Counted from the stretch's first letter, positions 32,831 to 41,863 are shown. The stretch: 53,546 nt of DNA from an uncultured Dietzia sp. (GCF_937873725.1 NZ_CALMYY010000071.1:1-53546); one strand, 5' to 3'. The notes: a model not told the origin generated them from the letters alone. Made by a program: numbers and translations.

Positions 32831-33994
32831 TCAGGTCTGGCCGCGGAGCCTGCGGATCGCCTCGCGTCCGGCCTGGGGCCCGGAGTCGTCCGGGACGGTG
32901 TCGGGATCGACGGCGACGGTGATCCCGTCGACCTCCAGGGGAGCGCCCGAGGCGGCCGCCCGCTTGAGCAGGGCGAGCGCGACGGGACCGTCCTCGTGAT
33001 GCTGGGCCACCGTGCCCACGCGGCCCACCGTGCGGCCGCCGGACCGGACCTCGGCCCCCGCGGAGGGCAACTCGTCCCCGGCGGATCCGTCCAGGTGGAG
33101 CCGGACCAGCACCCGTGGCGACTTGCCGAGGTTGTGCACCCGGGAGACCGTCTCCTGGCCCCGGTAGCAGCCCTTGTCCAGGTGCACCGCCCCTCGCCGG
33201 GCCACGTCACCGATCCAGGCCGGAACCTCGTGCGGAATGGTCTTGGCGTCGGTGTCCACGCCCAGGCGGGCGCGGAGCGGGGTGGTCCCGGCCACGCGGA
33301 GGGCCTCGAACGCCCACGACCCCGCGGGCCTGGCCCCCGCGGCCACCGCCGCGGCGAACCACGCCGTCAACCCCGGGCGGGGGACCACCAGGTCCACCGA
33401 GCCCGCCAGCGGCCACGGCATCCGGCGGGCGATGCCGCCCCCGGGCAGCGCCGCGCTCGAGTAGTCGCCCACGGGGAGCACCACGGTGGTCCCGTCGGGG
33501 GCGGTGAGGGAGTCGGGGAGCCCGGAGCCGACGAGCGTGACCACGGCGAGGTCGGCCGTCTCCGGGGCGGCGTCGGCCCAGAAGACCATCCTCGTCAGGA
33601 ACTGCAGGAGCTCCGGTCCGCGGCCGGGCTCGGTGTCCATGACGAGGGTGCCGTCCACGTCGGAGAGCACGATGTGGTGTTCCACGCGACCGTTGGCGTC
33701 GAGGATGAGGGTCTCCCCGCCGCTGCCGTCGGCCAGTTCGGACACGTGCTGGGAGACGAAGCCCTCGAGCCAGGTGAGGCGGTCGCCGCCGCGGATGGTC
33801 AGGACGTCGCGGTGGGACCGGTCGACCACGATCACGGACGAGGTGGCCGCGCGCTGCTCACCGAGGGGGTCGCCGTAGTGGAAGGGGACCCCGGCATCGA
33901 TCGCGGAGTCGGCGGCGTCCACGGCGCCGGGGCGGGTCAGGATCGGACTGGTGTAACCGTTGTCGGTCCTGTCGGGCACGGCTGGGACGTTCAC
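32831..33994 (-). CDS. YgfZ/GcvT-like folate-binding Fe-S maintenance protein
   Basis: 387 residues. The diagnostic motif KGCYRGQE (KGCYxGQE) with its conserved Cys is visible about two-thirds along, preceded by IPHEVPAWIGDVARRGAVHLD. The N-terminal tetrahydrofolate-binding fold includes LTWLEGFVSQHV and LDANGRVEHHIVL. Family members help repair or mature certain Fe-S enzymes. PurF in this window is a predicted [4Fe-4S] protein, but a link is speculation. GTG 33994 is 7 bases after TAGTAT (34007-34002), leaderless. Divergent from the PabC-like gene with only 38 bases between the two start codons. Confidence 0.9.
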   Translation of the reverse strand: MNVPAVPDRTDNGYTSPILTRPGAVDAADSAIDAGVPFHYGDPLGEQRAATSSVIVVDRSHRDVLTIRGGDRLTWLEGFVSQHVSELADGSGGETLILDANGRVEHHIVLSDVDGTLVMDTEPGRGPELLQFLTRMVFWADAAPETADLAVVTLVGSGLPDSLTAPDGTTVVLPVGDYSSAALPGGGIARRMPWPLAGSVDLVVPRPGLTAWFAAAVAAGARPAGSWAFEALRVAGTTPLRARLGVDTDAKTIPHEVPAWIGDVARRGAVHLDKGCYRGQETVSRVHNLGKSPRVLVRLHLDGSAGDELPSAGAEVRSGGRTVGRVGTVAQHHEDGPVALALLKRAAASGAPLEVDGITVAVDPDTVPDDSGPQAGREAIRRLRGQT

Positions 33995-34001
33995 GATCGC
34001 G

Positions 34002-34025
34002 ATACTACGTGCGTCGTCGTATGTT
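34002..34025. promoter_or_regulatory. Back-to-back leaderless promoters
   Basis: TAGTAT on the minus strand (34007-34002) drives the gene starting at 33994. TATGTT on the plus strand (34020-34025) drives the gene starting at 34033. The two -10 boxes are 12 bases apart. Confidence 0.65.
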
Positions 34026-34032
34026 GGGGGTC

Positions 34033-34941
34033 ATGGGCAGCGCGGTGGGTGCAGGAGCGGACCGATCCGAGGGGGACCGGGTGGTGGTCCTCGTGGCCGG
34101 CGGTCCGGACGGCCCACGCCCGCGCGTGCACCCGTCCGACCAACCCCTGCTGCTCGCCGACGACCTCGCGGCCGTCCGCGGTGACGGGTGTTTCGAGACC
34201 CTCCTCGTGGTGGACGGTCGCCCGGCCAAGCCCGAGCGGCACCTCGCCCGCCTGGCCAGGTCGGCGTCGGCGCTCGGGCTCACCGGGCCGACCGCCGAGG
34301 AGTGGCGGTCCGCCATCGCGCTCGCCGCACGGGAATGGGGTCGCGGGTCGGAGGCGATGCTGCGGTTGGTCCTGTCCCGGGGTCCGGAGCGCGGCGGCCG
34401 GGAGACCGCCTACATCACGGTCGCCCCCGTCGGTCCGCACGCCGTGCGCGCCAGGGCGGAGGGGATCGACGTCACCGCTCTCGGCAGGGGGTTCCCGGCG
34501 GACTTCGCGGCCTCGGCGCCGTGGATGCTGCTCGGTTCCAAGACCCTGTCGTACGCGGCCAACATGGCGGCACTGCGCCACGCCGCCGCGCACGGTTTCC
34601 ACGACGTGGTCTACCTGTCCTCGGAGGGGGAGGTGCTCGAGGGGCCGCGGTCCACCGTCGTCATCGCCCGCGCCGGCGAGTTGGTGAGCCCGCCCGTCGA
34701 GGTCGGGATCCTCGAGGGCACCACCCTCGGCGCGCTCGCCGAGGTCGCGGCGAGGGAGGGGGTCCTCGTCCGCCGGGAGCGGCTGCTGATGACGGACCTC
34801 ATCGCGGCCGACGCCGTGTGGCTGCTCTCCTCGGTCACCCTCGCCGCGCGGGTCCGTCGGATCGACGGCGTCACGCTGGCGGGGGGCGACCCCGGGATCG
34901 ACGTCGCGGGGATGGTCGACCGCGCGGTCGGTCGCTCCTGA
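34033..34941 (+). CDS. pabC: Aminodeoxychorismate lyase-like class IV aminotransferase
   Basis: 302 residues, fold-type IV PLP enzyme. Seen: RGDGCFETLLVVDGRP, the PLP Lys in LLGSKTLSYAANMAALRHA (Lys170), DVVYLSSEGEVLEGPRSTVV, and LLMTDLIAADAVWLLSS. PabC releases pyruvate from aminodeoxychorismate to give p-aminobenzoate for folate. D-amino-acid or branched-chain aminotransferases of the same fold cannot be fully excluded; conserved order with a YgfZ-like gene (Rv0811c/Rv0812) supports PabC. ATG 34033 is 7 bases after TATGTT. An in-frame ATG at 34009 lies upstream of that promoter and is rejected. Confidence 0.85.
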   Translation: MGSAVGAGADRSEGDRVVVLVAGGPDGPRPRVHPSDQPLLLADDLAAVRGDGCFETLLVVDGRPAKPERHLARLARSASALGLTGPTAEEWRSAIALAAREWGRGSEAMLRLVLSRGPERGGRETAYITVAPVGPHAVRARAEGIDVTALGRGFPADFAASAPWMLLGSKTLSYAANMAALRHAAAHGFHDVVYLSSEGEVLEGPRSTVVIARAGELVSPPVEVGILEGTTLGALAEVAAREGVLVRRERLLMTDLIAADAVWLLSSVTLAARVRRIDGVTLAGGDPGIDVAGMVDRAVGRS

Positions 34942-35021
34942 CGGGCCTCGGCGCACTGGGGATCTCGGTAGATTCCGCTCATCTCTGCTGGTAGCGGTGG
35001 CCCGCGACACACCGCGCCACG

Positions 35022-35050
35022 TTGAGCGCCGATACCCCTAGGAGTACCGT
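35022..35050 (+). promoter_or_regulatory. cyd promoter with operator-like palindrome
   Basis: TTGAGC (35022-35027) and TACCGT (35045-35050) with an ideal 17-base spacer. The spacer and -10 hold a 14-base near-palindrome TACCCCTAGGAGTA (35033-35046), one mismatch per half. Leader of about 50 bases to cydA. Confidence 0.55.
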
Positions 35051-35107
35051 CCTGCGTGTGGCCGCCCGACAGGACCGTGGTGGCATTCGTGGCAGGAGCG
35101 CGGGTTC

Positions 35108-36610
35108 ATGGACGTCCTCGACATCTCCCGATGGCAGTTCGGGATCACCACCGTCTATCACTTCATCTTCGTCCCCCTGACGATCGGCCTGGCGCCGATG
35201 GTGGCGATCATGCAGACCGTGTGGGTCGCCACCGGGAAGACCGGGTGGTACCGGGCCACCAAGTTCTTCGGCAAACTCTTCCTCATCAACTTCGCCCTCG
35301 GTGTGGTCACCGGCATCGTGCAGGAGTTCCAGTTCGGGATGAACTGGTCGGAGTACTCCCGGTTCGTCGGTGACGTCTTCGGCGCGCCGCTCGCGCTCGA
35401 GGGACTGGCGGCCTTCTTCCTCGAGTCGACCTTCCTCGGCCTCTGGATCTTCGGGTGGGGACGGTTGCCCCGGGCGGTCCACCTCGCGTGCATCTGGATG
35501 GCCGCGATAGGGGTCAACCTGTCGGCGTACTTCATCATCGCCGCCAACTCCTTCATGCAGCACCCGGTCGGGGCGGTCTACAACCCGGAGACCGGGCGCG
35601 CCGAGCTCACCAGCATCTGGGCGCTGCTGACCAACTCGACGGCCCTCGCCGCGGTGCCCCACACCATCGCGGGCGCCTTCCTCACCGCCGGGACCTTCGT
35701 CGCCGGCATCGGCATGTGGTGGATGGTCCGGGCCTCCCGGCAGCGGGTCGACCTCCTCGCCGACGGCCAGGACGACGCCGCGGCGGAGAAGGAGACGCAG
35801 GCCCGCGACCTCTTCCGGCCGGTCACCCGACTCGCCCTGTGGGTGATGATCGTCTCCGGCGCCGCTCTCATCGTCACCGGTGACATCCAGGGCAAGCTCA
35901 TGTTCGAGCAGCAGCCCATGAAGATGGCGGCCGCCGAATCGCTGTGCCGCACGGAGACGGATCCCAAGTTCTCCGTCCTCACGGTGGGGACGCACAACAA
36001 CTGCGACTCGGTCATCCACCTCATCGAGGTCCCCTACGTCCTGCCGTACCTGGCGGAGGGGCGGTTCTCGGGTGTCGAACTCCAGGGCGTCCAGGACCTC
36101 CAGTCCCGCTACCAGGAGCAGTTCGGTCCCGGCAACTACGCGCCCAACCTCTTCGTCACCTACTGGAGCTTCCGGGCCATGATCGGGCTCGGGGTCGGTT
36201 CCGCCCTGCTCGCGGTGGTCGGGCTGTGGGTCACCCGCCGGAGGGCGCCGATCCCCGACAAGCCCTGGATCGGTGTTCTCGGCCTGGCGGCCATCCCGTT
36301 CCCGTTCCTCGCCAACTCCGCGGGCTGGGTGTTCACCGAGATGGGACGTCAGCCGTGGGTCGTCCACCCCAACCCGACCGGTGACCCGGTGATCAGCCTG
36401 CTCGTGAGCCAGGGGGTGTCCGACCACCCCGCGTGGCTCGTGATGACCTCGCTCATCGGGTTCACGGTCGTCTACGGCGGCTTGGCGGTCGTGTGGTTCG
36501 TCCTCATGCGCCGGTACACGGTCGAGGGGCCGCTCGAGCACGATGCGGAGCCGCACCTCGGTCCGCCCGGTGACGACGACGCCGACCGACCGCTGTCCTT
36601 CGCGTACTGA
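35108..36610 (+). CDS. cydA: Cytochrome bd ubiquinol/menaquinol oxidase subunit I
   Basis: Catalytic membrane subunit of 500 residues. Heme ligands are in place: His18 (YHFIFVPLTIG), His185 (VPHTIAGAFL) and Met412 (FTEMGRQPWVV). The quinol-site pair K/E is in QPMKMAAAE (Lys272 and Glu277, same spacing as in E. coli). The Q loop is of the short type. Reduces oxygen to water with quinol at high affinity without proton pumping; used under low oxygen or when the cytochrome bcc-aa3 branch is inhibited. GGAG lies 11 bases before ATG 35108. First gene of cydABDC. Confidence 0.97.
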   Translation: MDVLDISRWQFGITTVYHFIFVPLTIGLAPMVAIMQTVWVATGKTGWYRATKFFGKLFLINFALGVVTGIVQEFQFGMNWSEYSRFVGDVFGAPLALEGLAAFFLESTFLGLWIFGWGRLPRAVHLACIWMAAIGVNLSAYFIIAANSFMQHPVGAVYNPETGRAELTSIWALLTNSTALAAVPHTIAGAFLTAGTFVAGIGMWWMVRASRQRVDLLADGQDDAAAEKETQARDLFRPVTRLALWVMIVSGAALIVTGDIQGKLMFEQQPMKMAAAESLCRTETDPKFSVLTVGTHNNCDSVIHLIEVPYVLPYLAEGRFSGVELQGVQDLQSRYQEQFGPGNYAPNLFVTYWSFRAMIGLGVGSALLAVVGLWVTRRRAPIPDKPWIGVLGLAAIPFPFLANSAGWVFTEMGRQPWVVHPNPTGDPVISLLVSQGVSDHPAWLVMTSLIGFTVVYGGLAVVWFVLMRRYTVEGPLEHDAEPHLGPPGDDDADRPLSFAY

Positions 36611-36624
36611 CCGGGAGAGAGATC

Positions 36625-37674
36625 ATGGGACTTCAGGAACTCTGGTTCATCCTCATCGCCGTGCTCTTCCTCGGCTACTTCGTCCTCGAGGGGTTCGACT
36701 TCGGCGTGGGGATCCTCATGCCCGTCCTGGGGCGCGGCCCCGACACCCCGGAGCGGGACACCCGCCGCCGGGCCGTGCTCAACACGATCGGCCCGGTGTG
36801 GGACGGCAACGAGGTGTGGCTGCTGGTGGCCGGTGGCGCGATGTTCGCCGCCTTCCCGGAGTGGTACGCCACCCTCTTCTCCGGCTTCTACCTCCCGCTG
36901 TTCCTCATCCTGATCGCCCTGATCTTCCGGGCCGTCGCGATCGAGTTCCGCGGCAAGATCGACGACGTCGCGTGGCGGCGCCGGTGGGACGTCGCGATCG
37001 TCGCCGGCTCGGTGGTGCCGTCGTTCCTCTGGGGCGTGGCGTTCGCCAACATCGTCCGGGGCGTGGCGATCGATGCGGACAAGCAGGTCACCAGCACCCT
37101 GTTCGACCTCCTCAACCCCTACGCCCTCCTCGGGGGGCTGCTCACCCTCACCGTGTTCACGCTCCACGGTGCGGTGTTCCTCGCGCTCAAGACCTCCGGC
37201 GGACTCCGCACCGAGGCGGTCCGGATCGCGCGGATCCTGGCGCCGGTCGGACTCGGGGTCGGCGGCGTCTTCGCGCTGTGGACGCAACTGGCGCACGGGC
37301 GACCGTGGACGTGGGGCGCGGTCGCGGTGGCCGCCGCGGCCCTGATCGGCGTCGTCTCAGCGGTCTACGCGGATCGGGAGGGCTGGGCCTTCGCCGGGAC
37401 CACCGTGGCCATCACCGCGGTCGTCGTGCTCCTGTTCGGATCGCTGTTCCCGGACGTCATGCCCACGACCCTGGCCGACGGCGTCGGCCTCACCATCGAG
37501 AACGCGTCGAGCTCGCACTACACCCTGGTCGTGATGACCTGGGCGGCGGCCTTCCTCACCCCGGTGGTCGTGCTCTATCAGGGCTGGACCTACTGGGTGT
37601 TCCGCGCGCGGATCTCGGTCGACCAGATCCCGCCGTCGATCGGTCTCCTCCCCGCGCGGCCGGGGAGGAGCTGA
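36625..37674 (+). CDS. cydB: Cytochrome bd oxidase subunit II
   Basis: 349 residues, eight or nine membrane helices. Family starts with LWFILIAVLFLGYFVLEGFDFGVG (the GFDFGVG motif) and has GPVWDGNEVWLLVAGGAMFAAFPEWYA, then FRGKIDD. Forms the heterodimer with CydA, mainly structural. ATG 36625 follows the cydA stop by 14 bases with GGGAGAGA as ribosome site, so the pair is one transcript. Confidence 0.97.
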   Translation: MGLQELWFILIAVLFLGYFVLEGFDFGVGILMPVLGRGPDTPERDTRRRAVLNTIGPVWDGNEVWLLVAGGAMFAAFPEWYATLFSGFYLPLFLILIALIFRAVAIEFRGKIDDVAWRRRWDVAIVAGSVVPSFLWGVAFANIVRGVAIDADKQVTSTLFDLLNPYALLGGLLTLTVFTLHGAVFLALKTSGGLRTEAVRIARILAPVGLGVGGVFALWTQLAHGRPWTWGAVAVAAAALIGVVSAVYADREGWAFAGTTVAITAVVVLLFGSLFPDVMPTTLADGVGLTIENASSSHYTLVVMTWAAAFLTPVVVLYQGWTYWVFRARISVDQIPPSIGLLPARPGRS

Positions 37675-37681
37675 CCCGGAG

Positions 37682-39391
37682 GTGGCAACCCCCCTCGACC
37701 CGCGCCTCGTCCGCGAGTCCCGACCGGTGCGTCGTCACCTCGCGGTCTCGGTCGCGCTCGCGGTGGTGACGGCGGCGGCGACCGCCGCGTTCGCGGTCCT
37801 GCTCGCCCGGGTGCTCGCCGGGGTCATCACCGACCCCTCGTCGAGACCCCTCGGCTCGTGGTCCCGGGAGCTGGCGTTCCTGGCGGTGGCGGCGGCGACC
37901 CGGGTGGCCGCGACGTGGGCGCAGCAGCGTCTCGCGCGGGCGGCCGCCGGTGACATCGTCGACGACCTCCGCGGGCGGGTCGCCCGCGCGGTGTCGGGGT
38001 GGGATCCGATCGACCGGCGGCGCCGGTCCGCCGAACTCCACACCGTCCTCACCACCGGCCTCGCCGGACTGGTGCCCTACCTCGCCGGCTACGTCCCCGC
38101 CCTGGCGACCGCGGTCGTCGTCACCCCCGCCCTGCTCGTGGTGGTGGCGTTCGTCGACCCGCTCTCCGCGGTCGTCATCGCCGTGACCCTCCCGCTCATC
38201 CCCGTCTTCATGATCCTCGTGGGGACTCTCACCCGGTCCCGCACGGAGCGCGAGTTGCAGACCATGTCGCGACTGTCCGCCCGGGTGCTCGACCTCATCG
38301 CGGGACTGCCCACGCTCGTCGCCCTGGGGCGGGAGCGCGGGCCGGAAGCCCAGGTCGCCGCGGCCGCCCGGGCGCACCGGCGGGCCACCATGGGGGCGCT
38401 GCGGATCGCCTTTCTGTCCTCGATGGTCCTCGAACTCCTCGCGACCCTGTGCGTCGCGCTGGTGGCGGTGGGGATCGGGCTGCGCCTGGTGGTGGGGGAC
38501 ATGGAGCTCGCCGCCGGTATCGCCGCCCTGGTGCTGGCGCCGGAGGTGTACCAGCCGCTCCGCACCGTCGGCGCCCGGTTCCACGAGTCCTCGGACGGTG
38601 CCCTCGCCGCGGACCGGGCGTTCGAGGTGCTCCACGATGGCGACGACGGCCCCGGCGGGGGCTCCGGCCACGGCGAGGCCGCCGGTACCGCGGGCCTCCA
38701 CCCCGACGGTCCGGCCCGGATCCAGATCGAGGGGCTGGGGGTGCGGGGGCGCGACGGGCCGCGGCCCGACGGGCTCGACCTGGTGGCGGAACCGGGTCGG
38801 CTGACCGTCCTCACGGGCCCGAACGGGTCGGGCAAGTCCACCGCGGTCCTGGCCCTGCTGGGGCTGCTGGCGCCGGCGCGGCTCGAGGCGGGCCGGATCC
38901 GCATCGGCGGGATCGACATCGGTGAACTGGATCGCGGCCACTGGTGGTCGCGGGTCGCGTGGCAGCCGCAGCGTCCGACCCTCGTGTCCGGCACGCTGCG
39001 CCAGAACGTCGAGCTGTTCGGCGTCGATCCGGGGCGGCTCGACGCCGCGGCACGGCAGACCGGATTCGACGCGGTGCTCGCCGGTCGGGAGGCGGGGTGG
39101 GACAGCCCCGTGGGGCACGGGGGTCGGGGGCTCTCGACCGGGGAGGCTCACCGGTTGGCGCTCACCAGGCTGTTCGCGTCGGATGCCGACGTGCTGGTGT
39201 CCGACGAACCCACCGCGCACCTGGACGAGGAGACGGCCGGCCGCGTCGTCGACGCCCTGCGCGATCGGGCGCGGTCGGGCGACACCGTCCTGGTCGTCAC
39301 CCACTCCCCGCTGGTCCTCGCCGCCGCGGACGTGGTGGTGGGACTCACCGCGGCGGGCACTCCCGGTGCGCGGGCCGGGGTGGACACGTGA
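37682..39391 (+). CDS. cydD: ABC transporter required for cytochrome bd assembly, CydD
   Basis: 569 residues: six-helix ABC exporter domain (about 20-320) then the nucleotide-binding domain (about 345-560). Walker A GPNGSGKST at about 378-386, Walker B VLVSDEPTAHLDE near 503. The ABC signature is altered: LSTGE in place of LSGGQ (about 483). With CydC it exports reduced thiols (cysteine or glutathione in E. coli) and supports heme insertion; in mycothiol producers the physiological thiol is open. GTG 37682 gives the family N terminus PLDPRLVR, which confirms the start despite its tight 7-base gap to cydB. Confidence 0.93.
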   Translation: MATPLDPRLVRESRPVRRHLAVSVALAVVTAAATAAFAVLLARVLAGVITDPSSRPLGSWSRELAFLAVAAATRVAATWAQQRLARAAAGDIVDDLRGRVARAVSGWDPIDRRRRSAELHTVLTTGLAGLVPYLAGYVPALATAVVVTPALLVVVAFVDPLSAVVIAVTLPLIPVFMILVGTLTRSRTERELQTMSRLSARVLDLIAGLPTLVALGRERGPEAQVAAAARAHRRATMGALRIAFLSSMVLELLATLCVALVAVGIGLRLVVGDMELAAGIAALVLAPEVYQPLRTVGARFHESSDGALAADRAFEVLHDGDDGPGGGSGHGEAAGTAGLHPDGPARIQIEGLGVRGRDGPRPDGLDLVAEPGRLTVLTGPNGSGKSTAVLALLGLLAPARLEAGRIRIGGIDIGELDRGHWWSRVAWQPQRPTLVSGTLRQNVELFGVDPGRLDAAARQTGFDAVLAGREAGWDSPVGHGGRGLSTGEAHRLALTRLFASDADVLVSDEPTAHLDEETAGRVVDALRDRARSGDTVLVVTHSPLVLAAADVVVGLTAAGTPGARAGVDT

Positions 39392-41070
39392 GTGACCTGC
39401 GCTACGTCCTCGACCTGCTCGAGTTGGACCGTCTCCGGGTGCTGCGCGCGGTGTCGCTCGCCGTCCTCACCCTCGCGGTGGCGGCCTCGCTCGCCGCGAT
39501 CTCCGCGTGGCTCATCACCCGCGCCTGGCAACAGCCCCCGGTGCTGGACCTCACGGTCGCGGTGGTGGCGGTCCGCGCGCTCGGAATCGGCCGGGGCGTC
39601 TCCAGGTACCTCGACCGACTCGCCTCCCACGACCTCGCCCTGCGGGGTGCCGCCCGTGCGCGGGAGCGGCTCTACCGTCGGTTGGCGGAGGGGCCGGCCA
39701 CCCCGGCCCTGCGCACGGGGGACGTGCTCCTCCGCTCCGGCCGTGACCTCGATCTGGTCGCGGACACGGTGGTCCGCGTCCTCATCCCGGCCGCGGTGGC
39801 CGCCGTCCTGTCGGTCGGTTCGGTCGCCGCACTCGCGTTCCTGTCGCCCGCGGTGGCGGTGGTCATGGCGGTCTGCGTCGTCCTCGTCGGCGTGGTGGCG
39901 CCCGTCCTGGCCGTGCGCGCCGCGACGGGTGCCGAGCGGTCGGTCGCCGCCGCCACCTCCGACCAGGCCGCCACCGCGGTGCTCGTGGTGGACCACGCGG
40001 CGGAACTCGCGGTGGGTGGACGCCTGGGGACGGCGGTCCGGGCGATCACGGACGCCGGTGCACGCCGCCGGGAGGCGGAACGGCGTTCGGACGCCGCCTC
40101 CGCCCGGGCGGTGGCCGCTGTGCCCGCGGGGATGCTCGTCACGGCGCTGGCGGCCCTGGTGGTGGGCGTCCTCGACTACGGCGGTGGTGCGGCCCACGGG
40201 CCCACCTGGATCGGGGTCCTGGTCCTGTTCCCGCTCGCGGCGTTCGAGGCTCTCTCCGCGCTTCCCGCGGCGGCCGAGCACCTCGCGCGGGCGATCCCCG
40301 CGGCCGAACGCATCCGGGGGATGGTCGACGAGCCGCCCGGGGGCGGCGGGATCCCGACGGCCGGGGGGAGCGACACGGAGGAGACGGAGAGTGCCGACTC
40401 CCCCACGGACGGCGGCGACGACCTCCTCCGGGCGACGGATCTGATCTGGGGGCACGGCGGGCGTCGACTGTCGCCGGTGCCGTTGGACCTGGTCCTGCGC
40501 CCCGGCGACAGGGTGGTGGTCCGCGGCCCGTCGGGGTCGGGCAAGAGCACGCTGGCGAGGGTGCTGGCGGGGCTGGAGGCACCGCTGGACGGGCGCGTGC
40601 TGGCGGAGGGCGAGGACCTCGCCCTCCTCGACCGGCCCACCTGCCGCCGGAGGGTGGTCTACCTGGCCGAGGACGCCCGGGTGTTCTCCACGACCGTCCG
40701 GGACGATCTGCTCGTGGCGCGGGGCGATGCGACCGACCCGGACCTCCTGCTCGCGCTCGACGAGGTCGGTCTGGGCGGATGGGTCGCCAGCCTGCCGGAC
40801 GGTCTGGACACCGTGCTCGAGGGTGGTGACGACGCGGTCTCCGGCGGTCAGCGGCGACGGATCCTGCTGGCCCGGGCACTGTTGGTCTCCGCGCCGGTCG
40901 TCATCCTCGACGAGCCGACCGAGCATCTCGCGGCCGGGGACGCGGGCGCGCTCCTGCGTCGGATCTGCGACAGCGGGCCGAACGGCCTGTTCGGGCCGGA
41001 GAGGGCGGTCGTCGTGGTCACCCACGACCGTGCGACCAGGGTGACCGCGACCCGGGAGATCGAACTCTAG
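39388..41070 (+). CDS. cydC: ABC transporter required for cytochrome bd assembly, CydC
   Basis: 560 residues. ABC-exporter membrane domain (about 15-310), then an acidic low-complexity linker (about 315-350, TEETESADSPTDGGDD) not usual for the family, then the ATPase domain: Walker A GPSGSGKST near 380, intact signature SGGQRRR near 485, Walker B VVILDEPTEHLA near 508. The heterodimer therefore has one canonical and one degenerate signature. GTG 39388 overlaps the cydD stop (GTGA). Last gene of the operon; it converges on the next gene with an 8-base gap. Confidence 0.93.
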   Translation: MSDLRYVLDLLELDRLRVLRAVSLAVLTLAVAASLAAISAWLITRAWQQPPVLDLTVAVVAVRALGIGRGVSRYLDRLASHDLALRGAARARERLYRRLAEGPATPALRTGDVLLRSGRDLDLVADTVVRVLIPAAVAAVLSVGSVAALAFLSPAVAVVMAVCVVLVGVVAPVLAVRAATGAERSVAAATSDQAATAVLVVDHAAELAVGGRLGTAVRAITDAGARRREAERRSDAASARAVAAVPAGMLVTALAALVVGVLDYGGGAAHGPTWIGVLVLFPLAAFEALSALPAAAEHLARAIPAAERIRGMVDEPPGGGGIPTAGGSDTEETESADSPTDGGDDLLRATDLIWGHGGRRLSPVPLDLVLRPGDRVVVRGPSGSGKSTLARVLAGLEAPLDGRVLAEGEDLALLDRPTCRRRVVYLAEDARVFSTTVRDDLLVARGDATDPDLLLALDEVGLGGWVASLPDGLDTVLEGGDDAVSGGQRRRILLARALLVSAPVVILDEPTEHLAAGDAGALLRRICDSGPNGLFGPERAVVVVTHDRATRVTATREIEL

Positions 41071-41078
41071 GGCCCGAC

Positions 41079-41768
41079 TCAGCCCGCGAGGCGGCGCAGG
41101 CGCGCGGACATGTGCGGGACCAGGCCCTTCTCCGGGTGGACGCGCTCCTCCACCCAGCCGAGGTCGCCACCCTCGACGATCCCGTAGATGCGCTTCGCGC
41201 CGCCCCGGGCGGGTCCGGTGGGAGAGGACATCACGACGTCCGTGGTCATCTCCCAGGCGGACTGCGAGATCGGCGCGCCGTAGTACATCTCCACGACCCC
41301 GGAGGCGTGGGCCACGAGGAACTCGAGCTGGTCGTCCTCGGAGATCCGCCAGAAGCCGGACTCGCGGTAAGCGGCGTCGTCGACGGCACCACCGGAGTCG
41401 AACGTCCAGGCGCGGGAGCTCCAGCTCAGGTAGTTCTCGCCGTCGTGCGACACGACGATCTGCTGCCCGAAGCGGTGCTCGCCGCGGTCCTCGGTGTCCG
41501 CCTCCCCCTCGCCCTCCCAGACGCCCACGAGGGGGAGCAGGGCGAGCAGTCCCGGGTGCAGGTCCGGCCCGAACCGGAGGTTCGCCGTGTCCCCGGGGAC
41601 CGGGAGCTCGGAGAACGCCGGGATGTTCCGCTGGGAGGTCTGCGCGGATCGCTCGGCTGCGGCCTCCACGGCGGCGTTCCCGGACCCGCGCACCACGGAG
41701 TGGCCGTCTCCCCCCTCGGGGGTGGACGGCGAAGGGTCGCCCGTGCCGGTGGGGTCGCTACCGGTCAC
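41079..41768 (-). CDS. Nitrobindin/FABP-like beta-barrel protein (DUF1794 type)
   Basis: 229 residues. After a disordered, Ser/Thr/Pro-rich N-terminal 60 residues comes a ten-stranded barrel with the family motif GVWEGEGE (GxWxGxG) at 82-89, [22 protein letters not shown], a GFWRI strand and a conserved C-terminal [11 protein letters not shown]. Family members bind heme or fatty-acid-like ligands; several scavenge NO or isomerise peroxynitrite. M. tuberculosis has the homologue at this place (Rv0813c, from memory). GTG 41768 overlaps the stop of a 32-residue gene (GTGA), so its translation is coupled to that peptide. Confidence 0.8.
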   Translation of the reverse strand: MTGSDPTGTGDPSPSTPEGGDGHSVVRGSGNAAVEAAAERSAQTSQRNIPAFSELPVPGDTANLRFGPDLHPGLLALLPLVGVWEGEGEADTEDRGEHRFGQQIVVSHDGENYLSWSSRAWTFDSGGAVDDAAYRESGFWRISEDDQLEFLVAHASGVVEMYYGAPISQSAWEMTTDVVMSSPTGPARGGAKRIYGIVEGGDLGWVEERVHPEKGLVPHMSARLRRLAG

Positions 41769-41863
41769 GACTCGTCGGTGACCGTGCGGTACACGATGTA
41801 GCAGGTGGCCCAGAGGATGGCCAGCGTGCAGAGGACGAGGAGGATCTCGAAGAAGAGCACCAT
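41765..41863 (-). CDS. 32-residue single-pass membrane peptide coupled to the nitrobindin-like gene
   Basis: ATG 41863 is exactly 6 bases after TAGGAT (41875-41870), a leaderless start. The product is almost entirely one hydrophobic helix ([20 protein letters not shown]) with two Cys residues, then a short polar tail (YRTVTDES). The TGA overlaps the GTG of the nitrobindin-like gene. Could be a genuine membrane partner or a translational leader controlling the downstream gene. Confidence 0.65.
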   Translation of the reverse strand: MVLFFEILLVLCTLAILWATCYIVYRTVTDES

